Part shown: one piece after another, positions 10,634 through 19,340 of the stretch | Layout of the letters: every line of letters starts with the position of its first letter | Numbering within the stretch: position 1 is the stretch's first letter | Origin: JAEXOD01 sp963663265 | GTDB taxonomy: Bacteria > Bacteroidota > Ignavibacteria > Ignavibacteriales > Melioribacteraceae | Assembly: GCA_963663265.2 (NCBI GenBank) | Contig: CAXXXM010000001.1 | Location: 620,001-684,000 of the forward strand | DNA: 64,000 nucleotides | Reading direction: 5' to 3' | Program-made: the position numbers and the translations under genes | The notes under the pieces: generated by a model | Seen by the model: the letters and a program-made list of their open reading frames with translations, nothing else | The model's database searches: none | Told to the model about the DNA's origin: nothing

Positions 10634-11317
10634 CTATTCTTCTATTAATGTAACTTTTCCTGTACTGATACTAAAAACTGCACCAACAATTGTTAGTTCG
10701 TTTTTGTGAACCAATTCTTGTAATAGAGGACTATCTTTTAAGCAATAACTAATTTGATCCTTAACATTCTGTTCAATACTCAAATCGCTTAAGTGGGAAT
10801 GTTCATTAATTTGTTTGGCTTTTTCAACAGATGGTTCTATTCTTTTAATAATGTCTTCTATATTAGATGTAGTTTCTCCACCGGCAATTGTTGCGTTAAC
10901 AGCTCCGCAAGATTCATGTCCTAAAATCATTAAAAGAGGAGTATGAAGATGTTCTGCCGCATATTCAATACTTCCAAGTGTTACAGGATCAATAACATTA
11001 CCTGCAACTCTAATTATAAACAGCTTTCCAATTGATTCGTCAAAAATAATTTCCGGTGGCACTCTGGAATCAGAACAGGACACAATAATTGCATAAGGAT
11101 GTTGACCATTAATAACTTCTTTCAATTCTTTTTTATAATCTTTTGTACTTAGATTGTTTGATACAAATCTTTCATTACCTTCAAATAATGATTTAAGTTG
11201 TTGATTGTTGCTAAATTCATCTTTGTGTTGAGCAAAAAGAGAGTTAGATAAGTTTGCCGATAATAAAAATAATAGTGTAGTTATTAACGCTATTTTTGTT
11301 TTAAATAATTGATTCAT
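10634..11317 (-). CDS. exported beta-class carbonic anhydrase
   Basis: A 227-residue protein that catalyses CO2 hydration to bicarbonate. It has the full beta-class zinc site: C81-x-D83-x-R85 in 'SCSDSRVPPE' and H134-x-x-C137 in 'GHESCGAV'. The first 29 residues are a signal peptide ending SLFAQ, so the enzyme acts in the periplasm or outside, whereas most beta-class enzymes are cytoplasmic. The length after cleavage (about 198 residues) is normal for the family. The start is supported by an AGGGGA SD. It stands alone, divergent from the thioesterase gene. Confidence 0.92.
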   Translation of the reverse strand: MNQLFKTKIALITTLLFLLSANLSNSLFAQHKDEFSNNQQLKSLFEGNERFVSNNLSTKDYKKELKEVINGQHPYAIIVSCSDSRVPPEIIFDESIGKLFIIRVAGNVIDPVTLGSIEYAAEHLHTPLLMILGHESCGAVNATIAGGETTSNIEDIIKRIEPSVEKAKQINEHSHLSDLSIEQNVKDQISYCLKDSPLLQELVHKNELTIVGAVFSISTGKVTLIEE

Positions 11318-11395
11318 AAATTCCCCTAAAAATTAATTGATGTTATATTTTACAATTAGTACTGTTCTAAATACAATTTATAAAAAAAATTACAA

Positions 11396-11429
11396 ATTAA
11401 GTAGCAGATAATTTAATTAGCTACTTAAT
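11396..11429. promoter_or_regulatory. 10-bp inverted repeat in a divergent intergenic region
   Basis: ATTAAGTAGC (11396-11405) and its perfect reverse complement GCTACTTAAT (11420-11429) are separated by 14 AT-only or AT-rich bases. It lies midway between the divergently transcribed carbonic anhydrase and thioesterase genes. It could be a regulator site or an RNA hairpin; I see no T-tract that would make it a terminator. Confidence 0.35.
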
Positions 11430-11510
11430 CAATTAAAATAACAACAAAGTTAATAATGCTTAATAATAGAAGAATTAGTAAATTTAAACTTTTAATATTT
11501 TAGATAAAAG

Positions 11511-12251
11511 ATGAAATATACACAAGATTATTTAGTCCATTATTACGAAGTTGACAACAATCAATTTCTTAAACCTCAATCAATAATTAATTACTTTGAA
11601 GATATAGCAATATTAAATAGTACTGCAGTTGGAATATCATTAGATGATTATGCAAATACAAATCGTGGATTTATGTTATTAAATTGGGATATTCAAATAC
11701 TAAATCTTCCAAAATTTGGTGAAAAAATCAAAATTGTAACAACACCAACAACATTTAAGAGATTTCTTGCTAATAGAATATATAAAGTTTATAATTCTAA
11801 AGAAGAGTTAATAATTGATGGAAAATCTGTTTGGGTATATTCTGATACATTAAATAGAAAACCTTGCCAAATAGAGGAAGATGTATATAAAAAATTTGAC
11901 ATCTCTTCGGATTCATACAAAAATTTTGATATGCTTACAAACGTAACTCCTATTAAAGAAGGGGACACCAGAAAAAGAATAATTGTACAAAATGAAGATA
12001 TCGATACAAATAATCATGTTAATAATGTTCGTTATGCAGATTGGGCAGTTGGCTCTTTGGATGCAGAACTATTAAAAAAATATAAAGTTGCAAAAATTAA
12101 CATAAACTACAAAAAAGAACTTCATTTAGGTGATGTAACCGAACTTATTACTAAAATAAACGAAAAGGAAGGGGAGTTAATTGCTACTCATTCATTTTAT
12201 TCTAACGGGTATGAAAACTGTAATTTGCAGTTTGTTTGGGATTTAATTTAA
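11511..12251 (+). CDS. acyl-ACP thioesterase
   Basis: A 246-residue double-hotdog protein of the acyl-ACP thioesterase family (PF01643). It releases free fatty acid from acyl carrier protein. The N-terminal hotdog has 'YEVDNNQFLKPQSIINYFEDIA', with the substrate helix typical of the family. The second hotdog has 'NEDIDTNNHVNNVRYADW', the D-x-N-x-H-V-N-N-x-Y-x-x-W motif carrying the catalytic Asn and His. The length is normal for bacterial members. No SD is obvious ('agataaaag' before ATG). It is convergent with the TonB-C lipoprotein gene. Confidence 0.88.
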   Translation: MKYTQDYLVHYYEVDNNQFLKPQSIINYFEDIAILNSTAVGISLDDYANTNRGFMLLNWDIQILNLPKFGEKIKIVTTPTTFKRFLANRIYKVYNSKEELIIDGKSVWVYSDTLNRKPCQIEEDVYKKFDISSDSYKNFDMLTNVTPIKEGDTRKRIIVQNEDIDTNNHVNNVRYADWAVGSLDAELLKKYKVAKININYKKELHLGDVTELITKINEKEGELIATHSFYSNGYENCNLQFVWDLI

Positions 12252-12274
12252 GGTATAACAATATTTTTTGTAAA

Positions 12275-12326
12275 GGCTGTCAAATATTTTTGACAGCCCA
12301 TAAGGAATAAATCCTTATTTTTATTT
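12275..12326. terminator. probable terminator between convergent genes
   Basis: A 10-bp perfect stem GGCTGTCAAA / TTTGACAGCC with a TATT loop at 12275-12298. It is followed on the plus strand by a second small hairpin, TAAGGA-ATAAA-TCCTTA, and a T-rich tail. It lies between the convergent thioesterase and lipoprotein genes. Confidence 0.55.
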
Positions 12327-13124
12327 TAGTTTGAACACAATAGGGATAACAAATACAACTTTAACTGGTTTACCACCTTTCATTCCTGGCTTGAATTTTA
12401 CACTTTTAATAGCGTTTGCAGCTGCTTCATCACAACCGGCACCAATTCCTTTAATAATTTCAGTATCAGTTACTTCACCAAATTCATTAACATATAATTT
12501 AACTATAACTTTTCCTTCAATTCCTGCTCTTTTTGCTATCTCTGGATAAACAATTCTTTTTGCAATTTCATTAAACCCGCCAATTATTTCAGGCTGAACT
12601 TCAACTTCAACAAAATAATCAAGATGCTTTGAACCAGTAGTATTAAAGGTTTGGGATTGAGTTGATTCAAGACTCCAGTCCTTTTCAACTTTACCATTTT
12701 CACCAAACTGAATAAATAAATTAGAAGTCACAACAGAATTTACCTTTTTACCATTCAGAATTGCAGGTTGATAAGTCAATTTTGAATATACTTGGTTTAG
12801 TTTTTCAAAAAAAGGTAATAGATCGTTAATTTTACCTTCACCTTTATAACTTATTTCAATGTTTTTGCATGTGTTTTCTTTGTTTACTGAAATATTAACA
12901 ATAAAAACATTAGGGGATTGACCAGTAACCTTAAACAATTCATCAGTATTAATTTCGTTCTTTACTGTTTTCAGCAGCTCTTGCTCAGTTGATAAGATTT
13001 TTGCTTTTGTATCTACTAATGAAGGGCTTAAAAATACATCTTGTTTTTGACAAGTTTCTTCATTGCAGGCAGAAAGTATTACAATACTTAAAAATGCAAA
13101 TAAAACGAAACCTATTTTTTTCAT
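12321..13124 (-). CDS. lipoprotein with TonB C-terminal domain
   Basis: A 267-residue lipoprotein. The lipobox LSAC puts the lipidated cysteine at residue 20. Residues from about 185 to the end are a TonB C-terminal (energy transducer) domain: 'VYPEIAKRAGIEGKVIVKLY' followed by 'GAGCDEAAANAIKSVKFKPG' and 'KVVFVIPIVF'. Residues 25-180 are an unassigned domain. A TonB-C domain on a lipoprotein rather than on an inner-membrane anchored transducer is frequent in Bacteroidota and does not by itself prove TonB function. It is the last gene of a probable operon after the ECF sigma and anti-sigma genes, 10 bp behind the latter, with an SD GAGGT. Confidence 0.75.
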   Translation of the reverse strand: MKKIGFVLFAFLSIVILSACNEETCQKQDVFLSPSLVDTKAKILSTEQELLKTVKNEINTDELFKVTGQSPNVFIVNISVNKENTCKNIEISYKGEGKINDLLPFFEKLNQVYSKLTYQPAILNGKKVNSVVTSNLFIQFGENGKVEKDWSLESTQSQTFNTTGSKHLDYFVEVEVQPEIIGGFNEIAKRIVYPEIAKRAGIEGKVIVKLYVNEFGEVTDTEIIKGIGAGCDEAAANAIKSVKFKPGMKGGKPVKVVFVIPIVFKLK

Positions 13125-13134
13125 AACTACCTCA

Positions 13135-13596
13135 CTAATTTGACTTAATTAATATTTCTTTATCAAAACTTGTATTAACTTCAATACCGGAGTATGAATT
13201 GATTAATAATTCAATTTTTTTATCTTGTTCATTTACTTTATTTATTGCTTGTGAAATTTCATATTTGAATTGATTATTTTCTTTAACCAATATAAAAGAG
13301 AAAAGTATTATAATTATTGAAAATGCAAATGATAACCCAATAACCCAGCTTCTATAATTAGTTTTTTCTGGGGATGAGAAATTTCCTTTAATTGATTTTA
13401 ATACAATTTTATCTAAATGAGTTGGATATTTTTCATCAGTTAAATTAGAAATCTTTTTTAGATTATTTAAATTTCTAAAATAACTACGGTAATTATCATT
13501 TTGGGCTAATTCAGAAAACATGATTTTTTCATTTTCTAAAGTGCATACACCATCTATGTACTCATTCATTATTATAAAAATTTTATCTTTTTCCAT
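13135..13596 (-). CDS. putative anti-sigma factor, single-pass membrane protein
   Basis: A 153-residue protein with a cytoplasmic N-terminus (about 80 residues, containing 'MNEYIDGVCTLENEKIMFSEL' features like zinc-less anti-sigma domains), one transmembrane helix at about 84-104 (WVIGLSFAFSIIIILFSFIL) and a predicted coiled coil or extracytoplasmic tail. It lies 9 bp downstream of an ECF sigma gene, the usual place for the cognate anti-sigma factor. No zinc-binding HxxxCxxC motif is seen. The function is inferred from gene order and topology. Confidence 0.6.
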   Translation of the reverse strand: MEKDKIFIIMNEYIDGVCTLENEKIMFSELAQNDNYRSYFRNLNNLKKISNLTDEKYPTHLDKIVLKSIKGNFSSPEKTNYRSWVIGLSFAFSIIIILFSFILVKENNQFKYEISQAINKVNEQDKKIELLINSYSGIEVNTSFDKEILIKSN

Positions 13597-13605
13597 TTTA
13601 TCCTT

Positions 13606-14136
13606 CTAACTTTTAAGTTTTTTTGAAAGAATTCTTATTAACTTTTGTCTTGCCTTGAATAATCTGCCTTTAACTAACTCTTCATCAATGTTTAATAATT
13701 CGGCAATTTCTTTGTAACTTAATTCGCCATATTCTTTCAGAATATAAATTTCTTTTTGGTCAACAGGAATTGTATCTAAAGCAATTTGAATCATTTGTTT
13801 TAATTCTTTTAACTCATAATTGGATAATAAATCTTCATTTGAATCTATCTCGATATATTCGCCATCTTCATTATCAATACTAATAATAGATTCGAGTTTT
13901 TGTTTATCTCTATAATAGGAATAAATTAAATTACGTGTGGTCTTAAAAATCCAAAAGAGAATACTATTTTTGTTTTGGATTTTTGAATAGTTTTCAAACA
14001 ATCTAATAAACACATCCTGAACAATATCGTCTGCAATATCTGTATTGTTAACCATTTTTAGAGTAAAGTTGTATACTTTAGACTTATATCGGTTATAATG
14101 AAGTGTGAAATCGATTATTTGATCAAACATGTTCAA
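13606..14136 (-). CDS. ECF-family RNA polymerase sigma factor
   Basis: A 176-residue sigma-70 family protein. Region 2 is at about 15-80 ('VYNFTLKMVNNTDIADDIVQ', 'DVFIRLFENY', 'FWIFKTTRNLIYSYYRDK'). Region 4 is at about 112-172 with the helix-turn-helix 'YGELSYKEIAELLNIDEELV'. The annotated start is TTG at 14136; an ATG two codons further in (14130) is an alternative. AGGA lies 8 nt before the TTG, which favours it. The acidic linker between the regions is long for an ECF. It probably controls itself and the two genes downstream. Confidence 0.85.
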   Translation of the reverse strand: MNMFDQIIDFTLHYNRYKSKVYNFTLKMVNNTDIADDIVQDVFIRLFENYSKIQNKNSILFWIFKTTRNLIYSYYRDKQKLESIISIDNEDGEYIEIDSNEDLLSNYELKELKQMIQIALDTIPVDQKEIYILKEYGELSYKEIAELLNIDEELVKGRLFKARQKLIRILSKKLKS

Positions 14137-14225
14137 AAGAAATTCCTATTTTATTATAATAGATGAAATAAAAATAGAAATGTTTCGGCGAGAATAAAAT
14201 TTTTATTTAATAAAGATAAATATTT

Positions 14226-15299
14226 TTATTCAAAAGGTTGAATAAATGACAACCAAAGTACCTCGGCAGCCTTTTTGCTGTTTATTTCAGTATACGTAAA
14301 GCCGATTCTATTATTGAATTTTCCCATGTTAGAAATGTTTAAAAAAACATGTTCATTGTTATAATCAACGGTAACCCATTGATTAAATTTGTTATCGTTG
14401 CTTAAATCGACATAATTTTCTGAATAACAGATACTTTTAAGGGGGGTAAAAGTAGTAAATCTATCTCTCAGCCATATTTTGCATTTACATTTTAGATTTC
14501 CTTTAAAAAATATTTTGCATGCAAATTTATCATCAAGCGATTCGATAAAACTAACTTCAACGTCAGGGAGTTTTTCATTTAAAACACTTAAAGCGGTTTT
14601 AAAATATTTTTTTATTTCGGAATACGAATTAGAAATAAACGCATCTTTTTGTTCATCAGTAAATTCCATTTTTACTCTTGGAATAGGAATTTCTGCAAAA
14701 TCCATAGATGTTTGAGGAAAATGAAATTGAAAATTATTTGTTTCGGGTTCAATTGAATTTTCATGGTTCCAGTATAGCTTAAAAATTTCAAAGTCACCAA
14801 AATCTTTGGCTAAGGGAATAATTCCTAATGATACGGCATTAAAATGTGAAGATTCTTGTTCAAACAAAAAATCATAAAATTTTCGAGAACAATAAACAGA
14901 GTTTTCTTCTGCAATTGGTTCAATACGAGCTGCTAAATCAATCCCTGTCCCAAAAACGTCTAAAATTATATTGTTTTCTTCTTTAACATTAATTCTGCTT
15001 AAGTGAACGCCAATTCTAACGGATAAATTCTCTTGAAATCCAAGTCTTTTCCAATTTGTGTTCTTAATTTCATCTCTAATATTCAGGGCAATTTCTGCCA
15101 TATCAATATAATCATAACAACAAATTAATACACCGTCACCCATACTCTTATAAAAAAAATGATTTTCAGAATTCAGAATTTTACCTTTAATATTTTCAAT
15201 TTTTTCGGTAATTATCTGTTTAAGAGTATCGTCTTTAATTTTTGACGATCCTTTTAAGTCAGCAAAAAGTATTGATGCAATAATAGATTTTGTTTTCAT
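14226..15299 (-). CDS. class III adenylate/guanylate cyclase-domain protein
   Basis: A 357-residue soluble protein. Residues 5-165 form a class III nucleotide cyclase domain: metal-binding Asp14 in 'LFADLKGSS', Asp55 in 'KSMGDGVL' (Lys51 fits the purine-selecting lysine of adenylate cyclases) and Arg125 in 'GTGIDLAARIEP'. The transition-state Asn expected in 'VNxAAR' is Asp121 here. The remaining 190 residues have no domain I recognise. The divergent region upstream holds a CRP-like dyad (15381-15396), consistent with cAMP signalling but not proof of it. Confidence 0.75.
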   Translation of the reverse strand: MKTKSIIASILFADLKGSSKIKDDTLKQIITEKIENIKGKILNSENHFFYKSMGDGVLICCYDYIDMAEIALNIRDEIKNTNWKRLGFQENLSVRIGVHLSRINVKEENNIILDVFGTGIDLAARIEPIAEENSVYCSRKFYDFLFEQESSHFNAVSLGIIPLAKDFGDFEIFKLYWNHENSIEPETNNFQFHFPQTSMDFAEIPIPRVKMEFTDEQKDAFISNSYSEIKKYFKTALSVLNEKLPDVEVSFIESLDDKFACKIFFKGNLKCKCKIWLRDRFTTFTPLKSICYSENYVDLSNDNKFNQWVTVDYNNEHVFLNISNMGKFNNRIGFTYTEINSKKAAEVLWLSFIQPFE

Positions 15300-15380
15300 G
15301 TTAATTCAGCCTAAATATATTTTTTAATTTACTAAAAAACGACTTGAAAAAAAATGCAAAATTTGTTTAAATCCGTGCAA

Positions 15381-15396
15381 TGTGATATAGATCATA
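15381..15396. promoter_or_regulatory. possible CRP/FNR-family operator
   Basis: TGTGATATAGATCATA fits TGTGA-N6-TCACA at 9 of 10 positions. It lies 82 bp upstream of the cyclase start and about 60 bp upstream of the sdh promoter, between divergent genes. No CRP homologue is visible in the window. Confidence 0.35.
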
Positions 15397-15456
15397 ATCT
15401 TGGTAAATTAACAAGAAATTAAATTTTTATAAATTTGTCAAAATGTAAGCTCTAAT

Positions 15457-15488
15457 TTTGATAATTAGCACTAATTATCTTATTTTTG
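15457..15488 (+). promoter_or_regulatory. Bacteroidota-type promoter of sdhCAB with embedded operator
   Basis: TTTG (15457-15460) and TATTTTTG (15481-15488, exact TAnnTTTG) are 20 bp apart, which matches the Bacteroidota -33/-7 promoter pattern. A perfect dyad GATAATTAG-CA-CTAATTATC (15460-15479) fills the spacer between them. A bound protein there would block or bend the promoter, so regulation of sdh by an unknown factor is likely. The predicted leader to sdhC is about 40 nt. Confidence 0.5.
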
Positions 15489-15537
15489 AGAACCAAAATA
15501 TAATTAATTATAAACCATAAATAGATGGAGGACCTTA

Positions 15538-16200
15538 ATGGGTTGGCTTTTAGAAAGCTTAAATTCTTCAATAGGTAAAAAAATCATTATGGCGTTAACG
15601 GGAATTTTTCTTATTGCATTTTTAACAGTGCATTTTATAGGAAATTTAACTTTGTTCGCTAATGATGGAGGTGAGTCTTTTAATGCATATGCAGCATTGT
15701 TGCGTTCATTAAAGTTCATGGTAATTTTAGAGGTAGGGTTAGGCTTAATATTTTTATTCCATATACTTAATGGTGCAAGATTGTTTATTGAAAATAAAAT
15801 TGCTCGTCCAACAAATTATGCTGTAAATGGAATAAGAAAAAACACAACTATTTCTTCGCGTACAATGATAATTACAGGAAGTACAGTTTTTATTTTTTTA
15901 GTAATACACTTGTACAGTTTTTTTGTAAAGCATACATTACTTCATGAAGGAGACAGCCTTTATGATTTAGTAAGAATAGCTTTTTCTGATCCAATTTATT
16001 CGTGGTTTTATGTTGTAGCAATGGGTGTGTTGGGATTTCATTTGAACCATGGATTTCAAAGTGCATTTCAAACTTTCGGATGGAACCATAAAAAATATAC
16101 TCCTACTGTAAAGTTTATTGGAGCTGTTTATGCCGTTATTATTACATTAGGTTTTGCTTCAATGCCAATTTATTTTTTATTTTTTTACGGAGGTAAATAA
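15538..16200 (+). CDS. sdhC: succinate dehydrogenase cytochrome b558 subunit
   Basis: A 220-residue membrane anchor of the one-subunit b558 family, which replaces the usual SdhC plus SdhD pair. About five transmembrane helices are visible (near 15-35, 60-80, 105-125, 150-170 and 190-212). The conserved histidines in 'LTVHFIGN', 'LFHILNGAR', 'VIHLYSF' and 'GFHLNHGFQSAFQ' are candidate haem ligands. It binds quinone and haem b and holds SdhAB at the membrane. A good SD (GGAGG) precedes the ATG. The stop overlaps the sdhA start (TAATG), so the genes are translationally coupled. Confidence 0.93.
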   Translation: MGWLLESLNSSIGKKIIMALTGIFLIAFLTVHFIGNLTLFANDGGESFNAYAALLRSLKFMVILEVGLGLIFLFHILNGARLFIENKIARPTNYAVNGIRKNTTISSRTMIITGSTVFIFLVIHLYSFFVKHTLLHEGDSLYDLVRIAFSDPIYSWFYVVAMGVLGFHLNHGFQSAFQTFGWNHKKYTPTVKFIGAVYAVIITLGFASMPIYFLFFYGGK

Positions 16201-18110
16201 TGGTTAAATTAGACGCAAAAATACCTTCCGGGAAGTTGGAAGAAAAATGGACTAACCATAAGTTTAATATGAAATTGGTTAATCCGGCAAATAAGAGAAA
16301 ATATGAAATTCTTGTTGTTGGAACCGGTTTGGCAGGAGCATCAGCCGCAGCAACTTTAGGTGAATTAGGATATAAAGTTAAGGTTTTAACTTTCCATGAT
16401 AGTCCAAGAAGAGCACACAGTATTGCTGCACAAGGTGGCATAAATGCTGCCAAAAATTATCAAAATGATGGTGATTCAGTTTATCGTTTATTTTATGATA
16501 CAATAAAAGGGGGCGATTTTAGAGCACGCGAAGCTAATGTTTACAGATTAGCAGAAGTTAGTAACAATATTATTGATCAATGCGTAGCTCAAGGAGTACC
16601 ATTTGCACGTGAATATGGTGGTTTATTGGATAACCGTTCGTTTGGTGGTGCTCAAGTATCGCGTACATTTTATGCAAAAGGACAAACAGGTCAACAGCTT
16701 TTATTGGGTGCTTATAGTGCACTTAGCAGACAAATAAGTCTTGGAAATGTTACAATGTTTACCCGTAGAGAAATGCTTGATTTGGTTGTTGAAAATGATG
16801 TTGCAAAAGGTATTATTGCACGTAATTTAGTTACCGGTGAAATTGAAAAATATTCAGCTCATGCTGTTGTTCTGGCTACCGGTGGATATTCTAATGTATT
16901 TTTCTTATCAACAAATGCAATGAATTGTAATACAACAGCAATCTGGCGTGCACACAAAAAAGGGGCTGTATTTGCAAATCCTTGTTACACACAAATTCAC
17001 CCAACTTGTTTACCGGTACATGGAGAAAGCCAATCAAAACTTACTTTGATGAGTGAAAGTTTAAGAAATGATGGTAGAATCTGGGTAAGCAAAATAAAAG
17101 GGGATAAACGTAAGCCAAATGATATTCCTGAATCAGACCGCGATTATTATTTAGAAAGAAAATATCCTTCGTTTGGGAATCTATCGCCCCGCGATATTTC
17201 ATCAAGAAGTGCAAAAGAAGCTTGTGATGATGGAAGAGGTGCTGATGGTGGCGAAGCTGTTTATTTGGATTTTTCGGATGCAATTAACAGACTTGGAAAA
17301 GCTGCAATTGAAGAAAAATATGGCAACTTATTTGAAATTTATGAAGTGATAACAGGAGATAATCCTTATCAAACACCAATGAAAATTTATCCTGCTCCTC
17401 ATTATACAATGGGTGGTTTATGGGTTGATTACAATTTGATGAGTAATGTACCGGGCTTGTTTGTTTTAGGTGAAGCTAACTTTAGCGATCACGGAGCAAA
17501 TAGACTTGGTGCAAGTGCCTTAATGCAAGGTTTGGCAGATGGCTATTTTGTAATTCCTTATACAATAGGTAATTATTTGGCTTCGGATAAACCATCATTA
17601 GCATCAACAGATGATGAAGCATTTAAATCTGCGGCTAAAGAAAATGATGAAAGACTTAAAAAGATATTATCAATTAACGGTAAACGTACTGTTGATGATA
17701 TACATAAACAACTTGGCAGAATTATGTGGAATAAGGTTGGAATGGCACGTAATGAAGCCGGTCTAAAAGAAGCAATAAAAGAAATTGCTGCGTTAAGAGA
17801 AGAATTTTGGAAAGATGTAAAAGTTGTTGGAAAGGCTGAAGATCTTAATCAAAATTTAGAAAGAGCAGTAAGATTAGCCGATTATTTGGAACTTGGCGAA
17901 TTAATGGCTTTAGACGCATTAAATAGAAATGAATCCTGTGGTGGTCATTTTAGAACTGAATACCAAACTGAAGAAGGTGAAGCGTTAAGAAATGATGACG
18001 AGTATGCTTTTGTATCAGCGTGGGAATTTAATGAGTTAGGTAAATGGACTATGCACAAAGAGCCGTTAAATTATGAATTTGTTAAATTAGCTCAAAGGAG
18101 TTATAAATAA
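16200..18110 (+). CDS. sdhA: succinate dehydrogenase/fumarate reductase flavoprotein subunit
   Basis: A 636-residue subunit that oxidises succinate to fumarate. The FAD-binding motif GTGLAG is at 41-46, the covalent FAD histidine is H73 in 'RRAHSIAAQGG', and 'HPTCLPVHGE' and 'GANRLGASALMQG' carry the substrate and flavin contacts. The length is typical for the Bacteroidota/epsilon type of the enzyme. The start codon overlaps the sdhC stop and its stop overlaps the sdhB start (TAATG), forming a tight sdhCAB operon. The enzyme feeds electrons from the TCA cycle into the quinone pool; the reverse (fumarate reductase) direction cannot be excluded from sequence. Confidence 0.96.
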   Translation: MVKLDAKIPSGKLEEKWTNHKFNMKLVNPANKRKYEILVVGTGLAGASAAATLGELGYKVKVLTFHDSPRRAHSIAAQGGINAAKNYQNDGDSVYRLFYDTIKGGDFRAREANVYRLAEVSNNIIDQCVAQGVPFAREYGGLLDNRSFGGAQVSRTFYAKGQTGQQLLLGAYSALSRQISLGNVTMFTRREMLDLVVENDVAKGIIARNLVTGEIEKYSAHAVVLATGGYSNVFFLSTNAMNCNTTAIWRAHKKGAVFANPCYTQIHPTCLPVHGESQSKLTLMSESLRNDGRIWVSKIKGDKRKPNDIPESDRDYYLERKYPSFGNLSPRDISSRSAKEACDDGRGADGGEAVYLDFSDAINRLGKAAIEEKYGNLFEIYEVITGDNPYQTPMKIYPAPHYTMGGLWVDYNLMSNVPGLFVLGEANFSDHGANRLGASALMQGLADGYFVIPYTIGNYLASDKPSLASTDDEAFKSAAKENDERLKKILSINGKRTVDDIHKQLGRIMWNKVGMARNEAGLKEAIKEIAALREEFWKDVKVVGKAEDLNQNLERAVRLADYLELGELMALDALNRNESCGGHFRTEYQTEEGEALRNDDEYAFVSAWEFNELGKWTMHKEPLNYEFVKLAQRSYK

Positions 18111-18865
18111 TGAGTGAGATAAAATTAAATTTAACATTAAAAGTTTGGAGACAACAGGGTCCAAAAAGTCCCGGAAGTTTCGTTTCATATAAAGTTTCTG
18201 TTTCACCTGATGCATCATTTTTGGAAATGCTTGATGAATTAAATAACTCTTTAGAACAAGAGGGAAAAGAACCGATAGCATTTGAAAGTGATTGTAGAGA
18301 AGGTATCTGCGGAACTTGTGACTTAATGATTAACGGTGAAGCTCATGGTCCATTACCAAGAATAGCTACCTGCCAATTACATATGCGTAACTTTAAAGAT
18401 GGTGAAACTATTTATGTTGAACCTTTTAGAGCTAAAGCTTTTCCGCTTGTTAAAGATTTAATTGTTGATAGATCGGCTTTGGATAAAATTATTCAAGCTG
18501 GTGGCTATGTTTCAATTAATACGGGTGGTGTCCCTGATGCCAATGCAATTCCTATTCCAAAAGATAAAGCTGCTGAAGCTTTTGATGCTGCTGCTTGTAT
18601 CGGTTGTGGAGCTTGCGTAGCAACTTGTAAAAATGCAAGTGCAATGTTATTTGTAAGTGCTAAAGTATCGCAATTAGCATTATTGCCTCAAGGACATCCT
18701 GAAAGAGCCAAACGTGTTGAAGCTATGGTTAAAGTAATGGATGAACTTGGTTTTGGAAGCTGTACAAATACATATGCTTGTGAAGCTGAATGCCCTAAAG
18801 GTATTTCAATTACAAATATTGCAAGATTGAATAGAGAATTTTATAAAGCTAAATTTTCTCATTAA
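18110..18865 (+). CDS. sdhB: succinate dehydrogenase/fumarate reductase iron-sulfur subunit
   Basis: A 251-residue electron-transfer subunit. The [2Fe-2S] ligands are C62, C67, C70 and C88 in 'DCREGICGTC...TC'. The C-terminal ferredoxin half has 'CIGCGACVATCKNAS' and 'CTNTYACEAECPKGI' for the [4Fe-4S] and [3Fe-4S] clusters. It passes electrons from SdhA to haem and quinone in SdhC. Its start overlaps the sdhA stop. A strong terminator follows within 60 bp, closing the operon. Confidence 0.95.
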   Translation: MSEIKLNLTLKVWRQQGPKSPGSFVSYKVSVSPDASFLEMLDELNNSLEQEGKEPIAFESDCREGICGTCDLMINGEAHGPLPRIATCQLHMRNFKDGETIYVEPFRAKAFPLVKDLIVDRSALDKIIQAGGYVSINTGGVPDANAIPIPKDKAAEAFDAAACIGCGACVATCKNASAMLFVSAKVSQLALLPQGHPERAKRVEAMVKVMDELGFGSCTNTYACEAECPKGISITNIARLNREFYKAKFSH

Positions 18866-18892
18866 TTGAGTAATTATTTAATCTTTAGTTAG

Positions 18893-18932
18893 TTTTTTTA
18901 CCCCTTCTAATTTTTTTGGAAGGGGTTTTTTT
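18893..18932 (+). terminator. rho-independent terminator after sdhB
   Basis: Stem CCCCTTC / GAAGGGG (18901-18907 and 18919-18925) with an 11-nt T-rich loop and a T7 tail. A run of T before the stem is complemented by none downstream, so it is best read on the plus strand. Confidence 0.8.
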
Positions 18933-19148
18933 ATTAATTCTCAATTCTAAATTATGAATTTTTAATTGTTGAATAGCCATTGAAGATAAACCTTTCAATG
19001 GCTTTTTGGTTTTTAAATTGTTAGTTTTTTAATTACTAAAACAAGGGGGATCCAAATAATAAAACAGAACCACTCACTCTGGAGTGAGGTTTATATTTGC
19101 ATGCTTTTTTTTACAACCAGTACCATTACGATGTAATGGCTTTTTTAT

Positions 19149-19340
19149 ACCAATCACCAATCACCAATTACCAATCACTAATCACGAATTACCAATTACC
19201 AATCACCAATTACCAATCACCAATCACCAATTACCAATCACCAATTACCAATCACCAATTACCAATCACCAATCACCAATTACCAATCACCAATTACCAA
19301 TCACCAATCACCAATCACCAATCACGAATCACCAATCACC
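19149..19340. repeat. heptanucleotide array 1, (ACCAATY)n
   Basis: About 27 units of ACCAATC or ACCAATT in tandem, with rare variants (ACTAATC, ACGAATC/T). The order of C-type and T-type units is irregular. The array always lies directly after the GTAATGGC hairpin and 'ttttata'. Because 7 and 3 share no factor and the unit contains no stop, the array is open in all three plus-strand frames and yields spurious PITNHQ-type peptides. Confidence 0.92.
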
